In this document: piece after piece, positions 1 through 9,210 of the stretch
How positions within the stretch are numbered: the stretch's first letter is position 1
How the letters are laid out: every line of letters starts with the position of its first letter
From: Micromonospora phaseoli
Lineage (GTDB): Bacteria; Actinomycetota; Actinomycetes; Mycobacteriales; Micromonosporaceae
Length of the DNA stretch: 64,000 nt
Direction: 5' to 3'
NCBI RefSeq assembly: GCF_900109115.1
Contig: NZ_FNYV01000005.1
Coordinates: forward strand, 5,509 to 69,508
Made by a program: the position numbers and the translations under genes
Notes under the pieces: model-generated
Databases searched by the model: none
The model's input: only the letters and a program-made list of their open reading frames with translations
Told to the model about the DNA's origin: nothing

Positions 1-396
1 CTCAACAACATCGGCGCCGTGTACGCCGGGCTCGGGTACGGCCAGCAAGCCCTGGCGTACCTCCAGCAGGCCCTGCCCATGCAGAGGGAGACAGGAGACC
101 GCGACGGCGAAGCCAGCACCCTCAACAACATCACGAGCATTAGGGCTCAGCAGGGTGATCTGACGGGGGCGATGGACGCGCTGCATGGGGTCCTTGGCCT
201 TGTGCGCGCCGTAGGCGACCGCAGCAAAGAAGCGACGGTGAGCTACAACATGGCGGTGCTGCTTGCGCAGATGGCGCGCACCGATGATGCCATCGAAATC
301 CAGCGCCAAGCGGTCGCGCTGGCCGAGGTGACAGAACATTCATCGCTGCAAGCGATGCGGGCGTTTCTCATGCACCTCCAGGAACAGAAGGGCTAG
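1..396 (+). CDS. TPR-repeat protein, C-terminal part (5' end outside window)
   Basis: The reading frame is open from base 1, so the start lies upstream of the window. The visible 131 residues carry tetratricopeptide repeats of the kinesin-light-chain type: a unit with LNNI, then Y-x-G-L-G-x-x-x-x-A-L-x-Y-x-x-x-A-L, occurs twice at about 40-residue spacing, and the last repeat ends in EQKG. Such TPR arrays act as sensor or scaffold domains in STAND/CHAT conflict proteins. The stop is 3 bp before the next gene, and a CHAT-STAND gene follows, so the three probably form one operon. The N-terminal domain, which would decide the function, cannot be seen. Confidence 0.8.
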   Translation, partial: LNNIGAVYAGLGYGQQALAYLQQALPMQRETGDRDGEASTLNNITSIRAQQGDLTGAMDALHGVLGLVRAVGDRSKEATVSYNMAVLLAQMARTDDAIEIQRQAVALAEVTEHSSLQAMRAFLMHLQEQKG

Positions 397-399
397 GCA

Positions 400-729
400 A
401 TGGGTACTGCCACACTTGAGGTTTCAGGGGCGCAGGCCGCGCGGTGGGCCGAGGATCTGCACGCCGTGCTGGCCGCGAACGCTGAACCCGGTGAGCGTGT
501 GTCGCCGGTCGAGGTGGACCGGTCGGCTGCGACCGCGATCGCCGTGATCGGGCTGGTGTTCTCCGGCGTCGGCACGGCCAAGACCATCTGGGAGTGGTGG
601 CATTCCAAGCGTCAGGAGGGTGGGACCGTGAAGATATTGTTCGGTGACGGTACCCAGCTGACCCTGTCCGACGTCAGTCAGCAGCGGTTGGAGATTGTCT
701 TCCAGCAGGCTGAAACGCCGCAGCGCTGA
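400..729 (+). CDS. EACC1-like small conflict-system component
   Basis: A 109-residue protein starting at ATG, 3 bp after the TPR gene. It has an alpha/beta N-terminus, a hydrophobic stretch (about residues 48-64, AIAVIGLVFSGVGTAKTIW) and a C-terminal beta segment (VKILFGDGTQLTL). This architecture matches the small 'effector-associated constant component' (EACC1) proteins known from actinobacterial NTPase-dependent conflict systems, where they sit next to variable effector and CHAT/STAND genes. The identification rests on layout and remembered family pattern, not on an alignment. The next gene starts 15 bp downstream, so co-translation with the CHAT-STAND protein is likely. Confidence 0.6.
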   Translation: MGTATLEVSGAQAARWAEDLHAVLAANAEPGERVSPVEVDRSAATAIAVIGLVFSGVGTAKTIWEWWHSKRQEGGTVKILFGDGTQLTLSDVSQQRLEIVFQQAETPQR

Positions 730-744
730 CGGCCGAGACGATCG

Positions 745-3006
745 GTGAGCCAGTTGAACCCGTTCGAGCTGGAGATCTTCGAGCAGACCTCCAGCTACTG
801 CGAGGTGCGCCTGTCCGCGGAGGGGGACGTGCCGCGAACCCGTGGCCTGGACCGGGCGGCCGTCGACCAGCTGATCGACCTAGTGGAGCGTGACTACAGC
901 CAGGACGCGGTCGCGCAGCGGGTGTACGGCTCGCCGCGGTTGCGTGATCTCGGCGCGAAGCTGGCCGCGTTCGTCGACGGTGATCAGCGATGGCTGACCC
1001 CAATCCTGGACCGGCCGCCCGGAGCCATCCTGCGTATCACCGCGGAGCAGCGACTGCGGCACCTGCCCTGGGAGCTGTTGTGCCAGGACGGCTCGTTCCT
1101 GACTGTCGCTGGACCCGCGCCGCTGCTGCCGGTCCGGGCCGTCGGCACTGGTGCGGCCCTGCAGGCTCCTGTCACGCCGGGGAATCGGCCGCTGCGTGTG
1201 CTGTTCATGGCGACCTCCCCGGAGGGTGTCGAGCCGGTGCTCAACTATGAGGCGGAGGAGGCGGCCATCCTGGCCGCGACCTCGCGGACCGGCACCGATC
1301 TGGTCGTTGAGGAGAGCGGGACTTTAGAAGGATTGCGGTTCCTCGCCCGCGACTACGGTAAGGGCTATTTCGACGTGGTGCATCTGAGTGGCCACGCGAC
1401 CACCGCTACGGGACAGCCCACCTTTGTGGTGGAGAACGAGTTCGGCGGGTCCGCCACCGCCACCGCCGATCAGATCGCCCAGGCGATGGCCGGGTACTGG
1501 CCCCGGCTGGTCTTCGTCTCCGGCTGCCTCACCGGCGACGCCCCCGACCGGGGCGCGTTTCCCTCGATGAGCGAAAGCCTGGTCCGCGCCGGGGCGCCCG
1601 CGGTGCTCGGCTGGGCGCTGCCCGTCGGCGACGTCTCCGCGACCGATTTCGCCGCCGAACTCTACCGGGCCCTCGCCGGCGGCCAGGCGCTTGACCAGGC
1701 TGTCATCGAGGCCCGCCAGCACCTTTACACGAACCAGCGCGGCAGCTGGCACCTGCTGCGCGTCTACGCCGACCGCTCCCCGCTCGCCCCGATGGTCACA
1801 CCCCTCAACACCAAAGGGCGGACACGGATTCAGGTCCGGGCTGCCGACCAAGAATTCCTGGATCCGCAGACCCAGTTGTCCCGGGTCGCCGCCCGCGCCG
1901 CGTTCGTCGGCCGCCGTCGCGTCATCCAACGCTGCCTGCGGACCCTGAGACAGCCCCTGCACGAGCCCGGCGGGGCCGAGGCCTTGGTCCTGTCCGGCAT
2001 GGGAGGGTTGGGCAAGAGCAGTCTCGCCTCCCGACTGCTGGAGCGCATGCCCACCCACCAGCGCGCCGTGTGGTTCGGCCGCGTTGACCTCACCAAGTTC
2101 CGGGAGCTCACCACCAAGGTCCGCTTTCCGGCGCTGGAGCAGCAGGCCGAGGCCGACCATGTCCTGGGCAACGATCAGGTTCCCTTGGCCGTCCGACTGC
2201 GATTCCTGCTCGACGTCGACGGACCGCTCGGCCAGACCCCGTGCTTGTTCGTGTTCGACGACTTTGAGGACGGCAACCTCGACGAACGCGAGGGCGGCCA
2301 CATCCTCTCCGCCGCGATGGCCGAGATCCTTCCGGCCCTGCTCACCGCCATCCGCGAGACCGACAGCCCGAGCCGGGTCATCATCACCAGCCGCTACCGG
2401 TTCCCCACCCCCGCCGGCATCCGCATCGCCGCCGAGGCACTGGAAACCCTCATCGACGTCGAGCAGGCGAAGAAGATCGCCAATCTGCCGAACCTGCGCT
2501 ACGGCTCGCTCCTCGACCCTGGTACCCGGGACCGCGCGATTGCGGCCGCAGCCGGCAACCCGCGCCTGCTCGACTGGCTCGACCGGATCGTCGCCGACCC
2601 CACCCTCGACATCGGCGGCCTCATCGCCGCGATCGAACACGAATCCGACCGATTCCGCGAAACCATCCTCGCCACCAAACTCCTCGGCGCCCAAGACCCC
2701 GAGCTTCAGCGGATGCTCGCCAAACTCAACGTGGTTGAACTGCCCGTCCCTGGCGAGACCGTCCACGCCATCCACGACCACCCCGACACTGCCCGGCACA
2801 TGCAACGCGCCACCCAACTCGGCCTCCTCGAAGCTGGCACCGACCCCGAAACCCGCCAACCCCGCTACTACGTCTCCAACATCCTGCGCCCTCTCCTCCG
2901 CCCCCTGCTCACCGACGACGAATACGTCGCCGCCTGCGCCGCCGCTGCCCGCTCCCTCCACACCCTTTGGATCACCGGCCCCGCCCAGCCCGGAACCCTG
3001 TCATGA
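745..3006 (+). CDS. CHAT protease-STAND NTPase conflict protein
   Basis: A 753-residue protein with GTG start. Residues about 150-360 form a CHAT (caspase-like) domain: the catalytic His is in HLSGHA (H217) and the catalytic Cys in VSGCLTG (C261). After a linker comes a STAND-type NTPase with Walker A GMGGLGKSS (about 418-426) and a Walker B strand CLFVFDDFED. The C-terminus is a helical region without the TPR or WD repeats that usually complete such proteins; the sensor may be the separate TPR protein upstream. CHAT-STAND proteins are thought to act as NTP-controlled proteases in anti-phage or programmed-death responses. The substrate is unknown. Confidence 0.85.
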   Translation: MSQLNPFELEIFEQTSSYCEVRLSAEGDVPRTRGLDRAAVDQLIDLVERDYSQDAVAQRVYGSPRLRDLGAKLAAFVDGDQRWLTPILDRPPGAILRITAEQRLRHLPWELLCQDGSFLTVAGPAPLLPVRAVGTGAALQAPVTPGNRPLRVLFMATSPEGVEPVLNYEAEEAAILAATSRTGTDLVVEESGTLEGLRFLARDYGKGYFDVVHLSGHATTATGQPTFVVENEFGGSATATADQIAQAMAGYWPRLVFVSGCLTGDAPDRGAFPSMSESLVRAGAPAVLGWALPVGDVSATDFAAELYRALAGGQALDQAVIEARQHLYTNQRGSWHLLRVYADRSPLAPMVTPLNTKGRTRIQVRAADQEFLDPQTQLSRVAARAAFVGRRRVIQRCLRTLRQPLHEPGGAEALVLSGMGGLGKSSLASRLLERMPTHQRAVWFGRVDLTKFRELTTKVRFPALEQQAEADHVLGNDQVPLAVRLRFLLDVDGPLGQTPCLFVFDDFEDGNLDEREGGHILSAAMAEILPALLTAIRETDSPSRVIITSRYRFPTPAGIRIAAEALETLIDVEQAKKIANLPNLRYGSLLDPGTRDRAIAAAAGNPRLLDWLDRIVADPTLDIGGLIAAIEHESDRFRETILATKLLGAQDPELQRMLAKLNVVELPVPGETVHAIHDHPDTARHMQRATQLGLLEAGTDPETRQPRYYVSNILRPLLRPLLTDDEYVAACAAAARSLHTLWITGPAQPGTLS

Positions 3007-3257
3007 CCTCCTTTACCCGGGCGGCGGAGGTGCACCGGCTTCACCCTGCTGACCGGCAGCGCCGAGAACACACGCTCAGCGTTGATCACAACGGCCTATC
3101 CCTGTCTGACGGCGCCATCGCCACTTCGCGAGCCGATCCGATCCGCCGGGCGATGGCACTGAGCGAAACAGCCGGCGTCCGGGCAATCAGGCCCAGACTC
3201 TGGCCTCCCTGGCGAAGCACGGCCAGGGCCGCGTGCCGGCAGCGAACTCGCCACTGA
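3003..3257 (+). CDS. Possible small hypothetical protein (84 aa)
   Basis: An ATG overlaps the CHAT-STAND stop (ATGA), giving an 84-residue frame beginning MTSFTRAAEVHRL. The overlap suggests translational coupling. The product has no recognisable domain and its last 71 bp run into the 3' end of the convergent minus-strand gene. It could equally be a frame that arose from decay of a longer C-terminal sensor domain of the preceding gene. Confidence 0.25.
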   Translation: MTSFTRAAEVHRLHPADRQRREHTLSVDHNGLSLSDGAIATSRADPIRRAMALSETAGVRAIRPRLWPPWRSTARAACRQRTRH

Positions 3258-4533
3258 GCATCGCGGCGACCTGCTGGCTCCAGGTGCGGAGATCGATCAG
3301 CTCGAGCATCAGCTCCGCGATCGCGGCGAAGTTCAGGGATGTCGACCAGAGCCGGTTGCCCGACCGTACGGCGACGTTCAACAACGGCTTCGAGGGGTCC
3401 TCGGTGCCGTCGAGACGTTGCAGCCAGGACGCTTCGACACCAGCCTTGGCCAGCGAGTCGATGATCTTGTTCGGGTTCATGCAGACGGCGAAGAACATGC
3501 CGTCGGCGATGAGGCTGGCCGCGACCTCGGCTTCGATCGGGTAAATCGCCCAGGGTGGGCGCACGAGAGTACGACCGGCCTGGTCGATGCTCAGCAGCGT
3601 CAGCGTGTGCCCAGGGTCGTCGGCGCCGATGCGTCGGCGGACCCGGTCGAGTTCGGCGCTGAACCGAGTGCCGAACTCATCAGCGGTGTACCGGCCGGCG
3701 GCGGTGAACTGACTGGCCGCGACGACCGCGCGGCCGGACGAGACCACGCCTCCGGCGATACCCGTCCGCGCGTGCGCCAAGCCGAGGATGTCACGCAGGC
3801 CCGCCAAGTCGGTGCGGTAGTCGATGGCGGTGCGCACCGGTGCGTAGCCGCTGGGCAACTCGCCGGTCTCGTCGGCGAGGACCTGCGAGGTGTCGGCCAG
3901 CAGCCGCTCCTGGGCAGGAACTCGGTACCGCTGGTTGGTCTTGATCTCGCGGAGCCAGGCCCAGCCGTCACGGCCGAGGACGGTGACGTCGCCGACACGG
4001 ATGACGTTGGTCAGGTCGTGGTGCAGCACGAACTCCCGGTTCTCGCGCCACGCGGTCTCGATGACCTCCAGCTCTGCGGCCAGGCCGGTCTTGCCGTACA
4101 TCGGGCCGGGAGCATCGGCGCGCGACAGCGCCACGATGATGTTGCGCTGGTAGCCGAAGACTTTCCAGGCGAGTGCGTCCGCGATCGACTTGAGCTGGCG
4201 CCAGATCCGCTCGTAGACGTCGCCTTCCAACACCCAGGATTCCCGGTCGGTGCGGTCGAGGGCTGTGCCGAGCTCGGGCGCGTCAACGCTGAGGTTGCGG
4301 CGCCTATCCAGTCGCTTGATCTGCTGGCTGATCGCGGCGCGGTGCCGCTCGATGTCAAGGACCATGCCGCGGAGCCGACTCTGGAAGTGGTACATGTCCT
4401 CGGCAGAGCGGCAGGCGCGCAATGCCCGGATCAGATCCATCAGGGCGCGCAGGGTCTCCTGGTGCGCCGGATGCGCCAGGATGAGGTCGATCTGATCGTC
4501 GTCCGCACGATCCATCAACGTGGCGCGCACCAT
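3187..4533 (-). CDS. Hypothetical protein with PD-(D/E)XK-like nuclease motif
   Basis: A 448-residue protein, start ATG at 4533. I do not recognise a named family. The N-terminal half (about residues 10-110) is helical and rich in Arg and Gln. In the middle, an HDLTN...RVGDV strand is followed by WLREIKTNQRY, which fits the D-(x)n-E-x-K signature of PD-(D/E)XK nucleases. The C-terminal half is alpha/beta without a clear motif. It is divergent from the sspE-like gene, with 464 bp between the starts, inside a defence island, so a DNA-cutting or modification-sensing role is possible. That role is inferred from the motif and neighbourhood only. Confidence 0.6.
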   Translation of the reverse strand: MVRATLMDRADDDQIDLILAHPAHQETLRALMDLIRALRACRSAEDMYHFQSRLRGMVLDIERHRAAISQQIKRLDRRRNLSVDAPELGTALDRTDRESWVLEGDVYERIWRQLKSIADALAWKVFGYQRNIIVALSRADAPGPMYGKTGLAAELEVIETAWRENREFVLHHDLTNVIRVGDVTVLGRDGWAWLREIKTNQRYRVPAQERLLADTSQVLADETGELPSGYAPVRTAIDYRTDLAGLRDILGLAHARTGIAGGVVSSGRAVVAASQFTAAGRYTADEFGTRFSAELDRVRRRIGADDPGHTLTLLSIDQAGRTLVRPPWAIYPIEAEVAASLIADGMFFAVCMNPNKIIDSLAKAGVEASWLQRLDGTEDPSKPLLNVAVRSGNRLWSTSLNFAAIAELMLELIDLRTWSQQVAAMLSGEFAAGTRPWPCFAREARVWA

Positions 4534-4997
4534 GCCTCCTGCACTTCCGACGGGATGGCATTCGCATCATCCGGACAGCTCGCTGTATCGGCAAACGAAT
4601 TCGCCACTACGTAGCGCCGGAGGCACTGTGCCCGCGTCCGTAAGCGACCCGCGGCCAGGGACGCCAGGGCGTGTGCAGAAGAGCGCCGGCAGAGGCAACG
4701 GCGGTGCCGGTCTGCTCACCTTGCCAGGTTCGTGTGGGCTCCGCGCCGCACATCGGAGCACCATCGTAAGCGCCAGCCGGCCGGAATGCGCCGAGAGTCG
4801 ATGCCTCCATGACCTTCGCAATACACCCACGATCCACACAGGCCCGACGACAGACGAGGGTCCATACGCGCGTTCCCGCAGCTCAAACCCTTTTGATCTT
4901 GCGTGCTCGAAGGTACTCGATCCCGTCACCCTCTGGTCCGTAAGATCGAGGACGACGATCGCGCCGAGCACGGTCCATCATCGAGGTAGGTTCTCGC
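4534..4997. promoter_or_regulatory. Divergent intergenic region (PD-ExK gene / sspE-like gene)
   Basis: 464 bp without a convincing gene; the short frames here have no coding character. It must hold the promoters of both flanking genes. The segment nearest the sspE-like start is AT-richer than its surroundings. No clear operator palindrome was seen. A GAGGTAGG ribosome-binding site lies just before the ATG at 4998. Confidence 0.5.
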
Positions 4998-7259
4998 ATG
5001 CCAAGCAACTTCACCGCCGATCCATCGACGCTTCGCCAGCTGATCCTGCAGCCGGGGCAGGGATTCTATGTTCCTGCCTACCAGCGCGACTTCACCTGGG
5101 GTAAGGACGAGATCAGTCGGCTGTTCGAGGATCTAGAGCAAGGGATCACAAGGGCCGCGCAGGGGAAGACGCCCTCGACATTCCTGGGCTCGGTGATCCT
5201 CGTCAGTGACAGAGACAGCGTGATGCCAAAGCATGTGGATGCGCTTCCGACGACGGTGCTCCAGGTCGTAGACGGCCAGCAGCGGCTTTCGACGCTACTC
5301 ACCGTGTTCGTGGTTCTATCGAGGTCCGTCTCTGACGACATGCGTTGGCTCCAGCAGCAGATTGACGCCGGGTCTAAGAACCCACTCGACATCTGGTTGC
5401 TAAACACGCTGGGCGAGCGGCGCGACGAACTCCTCGACGCAATCGCTTTCAAGACCTACTCAGGCGCCGGCGAGTTCAACATGAAGCCCCGGCTGATTCG
5501 CCAAGTGAGTGACGTATGGGGTAATGACGCTACTCATGCTATCTATGAGAGCGACATGGCCTGGCTACTGATGGAGGCGGCGCGCTACCGGATCCAGAAT
5601 CAGCAACATGCCGCGATACCGGTGCCCTCTGATCGGCTGCATCTGGACCTGGTGCTCCGGGTGATCGCCGGTCACATCGATGACCTAAGAATTGGTGCGG
5701 ATGAGGTTGATTGTGATGTCCTTACAGAGCTTCAATTTCTTTCGGACATCGGCATGGCGAAAGCCCTCATCGGGTCCAATTCGGCTCCTGTGGTCGACCC
5801 AGACGCGCTAGATGACCATCGGAAATCAGCCGCACGTCTCCTAGTCCTTGCGTCATTCCTCTTAAACGGGGTGCTAGTCATCGACGTCAAGGCACCCGAC
5901 GAGGATTACGCTTTCGCGCTGTTCGAACCCCTCAACACCACCGGACAGCCCCTGACTGCCTTGGAGACGCTAAAGCCGTTGGTCGTTCGCAGCGAAGGCG
6001 GAATCACGAACTACAGCACCTCGCCTTCGGCGGCGGCGTTCGGTCGCGTCGAGTCCTATTTCCCACCCTCCATGCGTGCGGACGACCGATGGAAGTTGTC
6101 AGCCGACATGCTCACCGCGTTCGCGCTGGCGGACACGGGGCGAAAACTGCCGCGTACTCTTCTTGATCAACGGCGGTACCTCCGCCTCCAGTTCCAGTCC
6201 GTGGCGCCCCCGAATGGAAGCGTCGAAGGGGCCCGGGCTTTCGCGGATCAGCTTGCCGACGTTTCGGCCTTCCTCTTCGAGGTTTGGCCTCGTAACGGCA
6301 CATCCCCGCTTATGTCATCCGGCACCGACTTGGACCGCTTGTGCTTGGAGGTATTGCGATCGACTAACCATACAGTCGTCCTTGCGCTGCTTGCGCGTTA
6401 TTACTCGGAGTGGGCCGCTTGCCCGAGTTCCGCTAGCCGAAGTGAGTTCATGAGCGTCTTGCGAGCCGTGACTGCCTTCTGGGTGCTCTGGCGGACGTCG
6501 CGGGCGACGACGAGGGGGATCGACGATGTCCACCGCAAGCTAATGGTCACCGGCCACCCCGCGACGGGGCTTCCGGCCATGGCGAGGCGCGCTGGTGCTT
6601 CGGCGACCCTGCCCGCAGCCACGGAGGTCCGTGCAGCCTTGAAGAGCCTCCTGTCGACGCGGGGGAACATAAGTGCCGAGGCGGACTGGGTCGTAAAGGT
6701 GACAGTGCAACCGCTTTACCAGACCAGCAAGCAACTCGCGAAGTTCATCTTGCTGTGCGCCCATGACGACCGGATCGAAGATTATTCGGCGCCCGGCTTG
6801 GTTCGGCGCGGCGTTCCCGGGTCCTTCCGAGCTCTGACCTCCGAGGCCTGGGACTCCCACTACTCGGTCGAGCACATCGCACCGCAGAATCTCGCCCAGG
6901 GTGACACCTCCTACGACCAGGCAATCTACGACCAGGGCCTCACGGACCGTCTCGGGAACCTCACGCTAATGCCGGTTGACCTCAATGAGCTCATCGGAAA
7001 TAAGACGTGGCCATACAAAAGATGCATCTATGCAGTCCTATCCGAGACCGATCCAAATGCACGGCTGACGCACATGCAGCAGCAATTACCAGGGCTCGCG
7101 CCGAAGACAAAGAATGTTCTACAGTCGGCCTCATACCTTCCGTTCTGTGAATTTCTCGACAAGCAGGCAGTGTCGCCCCTGCCCCACTCGTATGTGGCAC
7201 AGCGAGGACAGCGCCTAGCTGAGCTTGCGGTCGAGCGGTTGTGGCCAATGTTGGCATGA
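4998..7259 (+). CDS. sspE: SspE-like DUF262/DUF1524 phosphorothioation-dependent restriction protein
   Basis: A 753-residue protein. The N-terminal DUF262 domain has the VPAYQRDFTW motif and the NTPase signature VDGQQR (D92-R96). FEPLNTTGQPLT follows at about residues 310-320. The C-terminal DUF1524 is an HNH-type nuclease with VEHIAPQN (H626) and RLGNLTL. This is the GmrSD/SspE architecture. In published SspABCD-SspE systems, SspE binds phosphorothioate DNA through DUF262, its NTPase is stimulated, and the HNH domain nicks phage DNA. A full SspABCD operon lies 2.3 kb downstream on the opposite strand, which favours SspE over a GmrSD type IV enzyme. Codon use here is less GC-biased than in neighbours, suggesting transfer. 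Confidence 0.85.
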   Translation: MPSNFTADPSTLRQLILQPGQGFYVPAYQRDFTWGKDEISRLFEDLEQGITRAAQGKTPSTFLGSVILVSDRDSVMPKHVDALPTTVLQVVDGQQRLSTLLTVFVVLSRSVSDDMRWLQQQIDAGSKNPLDIWLLNTLGERRDELLDAIAFKTYSGAGEFNMKPRLIRQVSDVWGNDATHAIYESDMAWLLMEAARYRIQNQQHAAIPVPSDRLHLDLVLRVIAGHIDDLRIGADEVDCDVLTELQFLSDIGMAKALIGSNSAPVVDPDALDDHRKSAARLLVLASFLLNGVLVIDVKAPDEDYAFALFEPLNTTGQPLTALETLKPLVVRSEGGITNYSTSPSAAAFGRVESYFPPSMRADDRWKLSADMLTAFALADTGRKLPRTLLDQRRYLRLQFQSVAPPNGSVEGARAFADQLADVSAFLFEVWPRNGTSPLMSSGTDLDRLCLEVLRSTNHTVVLALLARYYSEWAACPSSASRSEFMSVLRAVTAFWVLWRTSRATTRGIDDVHRKLMVTGHPATGLPAMARRAGASATLPAATEVRAALKSLLSTRGNISAEADWVVKVTVQPLYQTSKQLAKFILLCAHDDRIEDYSAPGLVRRGVPGSFRALTSEAWDSHYSVEHIAPQNLAQGDTSYDQAIYDQGLTDRLGNLTLMPVDLNELIGNKTWPYKRCIYAVLSETDPNARLTHMQQQLPGLAPKTKNVLQSASYLPFCEFLDKQAVSPLPHSYVAQRGQRLAELAVERLWPMLA

Positions 7260-7499
7260 AGGGCATCCGAGTAAGGCGGGGACGAGTACCTTGACCTAAT
7301 CGAGGTCCACATCATGTTCGATGGTACCGTGGGCCTCGCCGCGACGTGGCATGCGGTGAAGGCTCGTTAGGAATAACAGATAGAGGGCGGCGTCTGCCGC
7401 CGTTGTTTGGCCTTACGGCGAAACAGGGGAGCCTCGACAATGGGGAAAAACGACGCCGCCGTCGCTGTTGGTCGTTCACCAACTGGGTGCTGAACAACG

Positions 7500-8996
7500 T
7501 TACTGGAATACCTCAGGAGCGGGCGCCGTCGTGATGCGGACGATGCGGTGCCCGGCTAGCCGGTAGCCCCGTTCCTGTAGCCGCTGCTCCCACCCGGTTT
7601 GAGTGCCAATGGTCACGGGCTCTTGCAGCAGTCCGGCGCGCTCTTCCTGCTTGGTCAGCCGGGCGAACTTGTCGCGGCCGGGGTAGTCAAGGGGGACGAA
7701 CGCTTCTTTACGATGAAGAACGGGCGGGTTGGTTGAGCTGCGGAAGTCAGTGTATTTGACGGACAGCTTCCTAAGATCTGCTCTCAAGGACGTTGCCAAT
7801 ACGGGGTGTGGTGCCTTGTCGAAGTTTGGATACGAGAGGTAGGATACCTTGGCCATTATCCGCGAGAACTTGATGATTGTGCACTCCGTTACTGTCCCGG
7901 TGAGCGTCCGGGCGCATCCTTCATAAACACGGAGGAGCGGATCAAGCAACTGAATTGCCGTAGCGTGCACATACAGGGCGTCGGCCGTTAACTTTCCGAT
8001 ATCGGACCGACTGCATGCATTGTTCAATGCCTTTTGATCGGCGATGGCGTGTAGCAGTTCGTCCGCCTGGGAGCAGGCAGCTCGGTAGGATCCGAATAGC
8101 GTTCGTACGTCGAGCGCTACGCCCTTGGGTAGATCCGACGCCTTGGGTCGGCCTCGGAACGCGGCGAGTGCGAGGTAAGCCAGGAGATCTCGTTCTGCTT
8201 GATGGCGAGCTCGCGTAAGGTCCCTGTCCCAGTCTTGGCTGCCGGTAACATCCCGTAACAGCGCTGCAGCTTGTTTCAGCGAAGGGAAGGCGCCCAGAAG
8301 CCGACTTGCTGTTCCGGCAATCTCCTCTGGATCGGGGACTCGGCCACGACGGGCGATGAAGGCCGCCAGCGCGTCCATGTCTTCGCGGTGGACGTCGTAG
8401 AGGGCTTGCCGACGGCGTGGCCGGCTCGCGGGTGCGGGTCGGTGCCGAGTACGCGACGCTAGAAAGGTTTGGGCGTCAGAGTCCTGACGGAAGACGTAGA
8501 AGACGCCAGGCGCGGCGGCGATGCAGTCGGTGCGCAGCTGAACGTTGATCCAGTCGCGTAGTTCCGCCTGACTGTAGAACTTCTGGAAGGTGCCGCGCTT
8601 GGTGATGATCCCGTCGCCGTGACGGCGGCCGGTGACGGTTCGTGCTTCCCAGTCGGGTCGGGCTGCGACGACGAGTACCTGCCGGGCCAAAGCCCAGGCT
8701 GATGCCAACGTTTGAGCCCGTTCGGTGGGGTCTTCAATGACGTTGATGACGTACCCGAGGTTGACCACGTCCGCTGCATGCCGTTCGGCGTTGGGGCTGT
8801 GTCCTGGGTCCCAGCCGTGGGCGGTGTAGCCCATGGCCTGGAGGCGCGCGACGTCTCCGCCGCGTCCGCAGCCATAGTCGAACAGCGTGGAGTTAGCGCT
8901 CAGGACGCCATCCGCCATTGCCAGCGCGATAGGTTTGGACAGGTGCTGACGGGCGATCGCTGTCTGGTGGCGGGGAATCACCTGGGCGCTGTCCAT
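7500..8996 (-). CDS. DNA phosphorothioation-associated putative methyltransferase
   Basis: A 498-residue protein, ATG at 8996. The N-terminus starts RHQTAIARQHLSKPIALA and contains the SAM-binding motif FDYGCGRGGDV (about residues 39-49), then the stretch VVNLGYVINVIEDP and RGTFQKFYSQ. This pattern matches the family annotated as 'DNA phosphorothioation-associated putative methyltransferase' (TIGR04096), found beside dnd/ssp loci. The C-terminal 250 residues are helical and unassigned. Its role in phosphorothioation defence is not established; possibilities are methylation of DNA or a regulatory function. It lies between the sspE-like gene and sspD on the same strand as sspABCD, separated from sspD by a plus-strand gene. 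Confidence 0.85.
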   Translation of the reverse strand: MDSAQVIPRHQTAIARQHLSKPIALAMADGVLSANSTLFDYGCGRGGDVARLQAMGYTAHGWDPGHSPNAERHAADVVNLGYVINVIEDPTERAQTLASAWALARQVLVVAARPDWEARTVTGRRHGDGIITKRGTFQKFYSQAELRDWINVQLRTDCIAAAPGVFYVFRQDSDAQTFLASRTRHRPAPASRPRRRQALYDVHREDMDALAAFIARRGRVPDPEEIAGTASRLLGAFPSLKQAAALLRDVTGSQDWDRDLTRARHQAERDLLAYLALAAFRGRPKASDLPKGVALDVRTLFGSYRAACSQADELLHAIADQKALNNACSRSDIGKLTADALYVHATAIQLLDPLLRVYEGCARTLTGTVTECTIIKFSRIMAKVSYLSYPNFDKAPHPVLATSLRADLRKLSVKYTDFRSSTNPPVLHRKEAFVPLDYPGRDKFARLTKQEERAGLLQEPVTIGTQTGWEQRLQERGYRLAGHRIVRITTAPAPEVFQ

Positions 8997-9210
8997 AGCT
9001 CACGATTCTGCCGGTTCGTAGCCGAGGACCGAAGAGTACACGCAGCAGGAAGCATCCGCCCCCTGTTCTACTCATCCGGCCACGCCACGCGTAGGGCTCG
9101 GTACGCTCACTTAGCGCTAGTTTAAACGTCCAACATCAGTAGGCTGACTTGACTGAGTTGCATATTCAGGGGTCACTGTCCAGCAAGAGGGCTAGCCCAC
9201 TGGAGATGAA

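Noticed and set aside
1324..2961. Long minus-strand open frame opposite the CHAT-STAND gene
   Set aside because: Gly/Val-rich shadow of high-GC coding sequence; no family pattern, while the plus strand has clear catalytic motifs.
2084..3052. Plus-strand Ser/Pro/Thr-rich frame inside the CHAT-STAND gene
   Set aside because: Typical out-of-phase translation of GC-rich DNA.
3418..4614. Plus-strand open frame opposite the PD-ExK-like gene
   Set aside because: Low-complexity antisense frame; the opposite strand has a nuclease-like motif and sensible composition.
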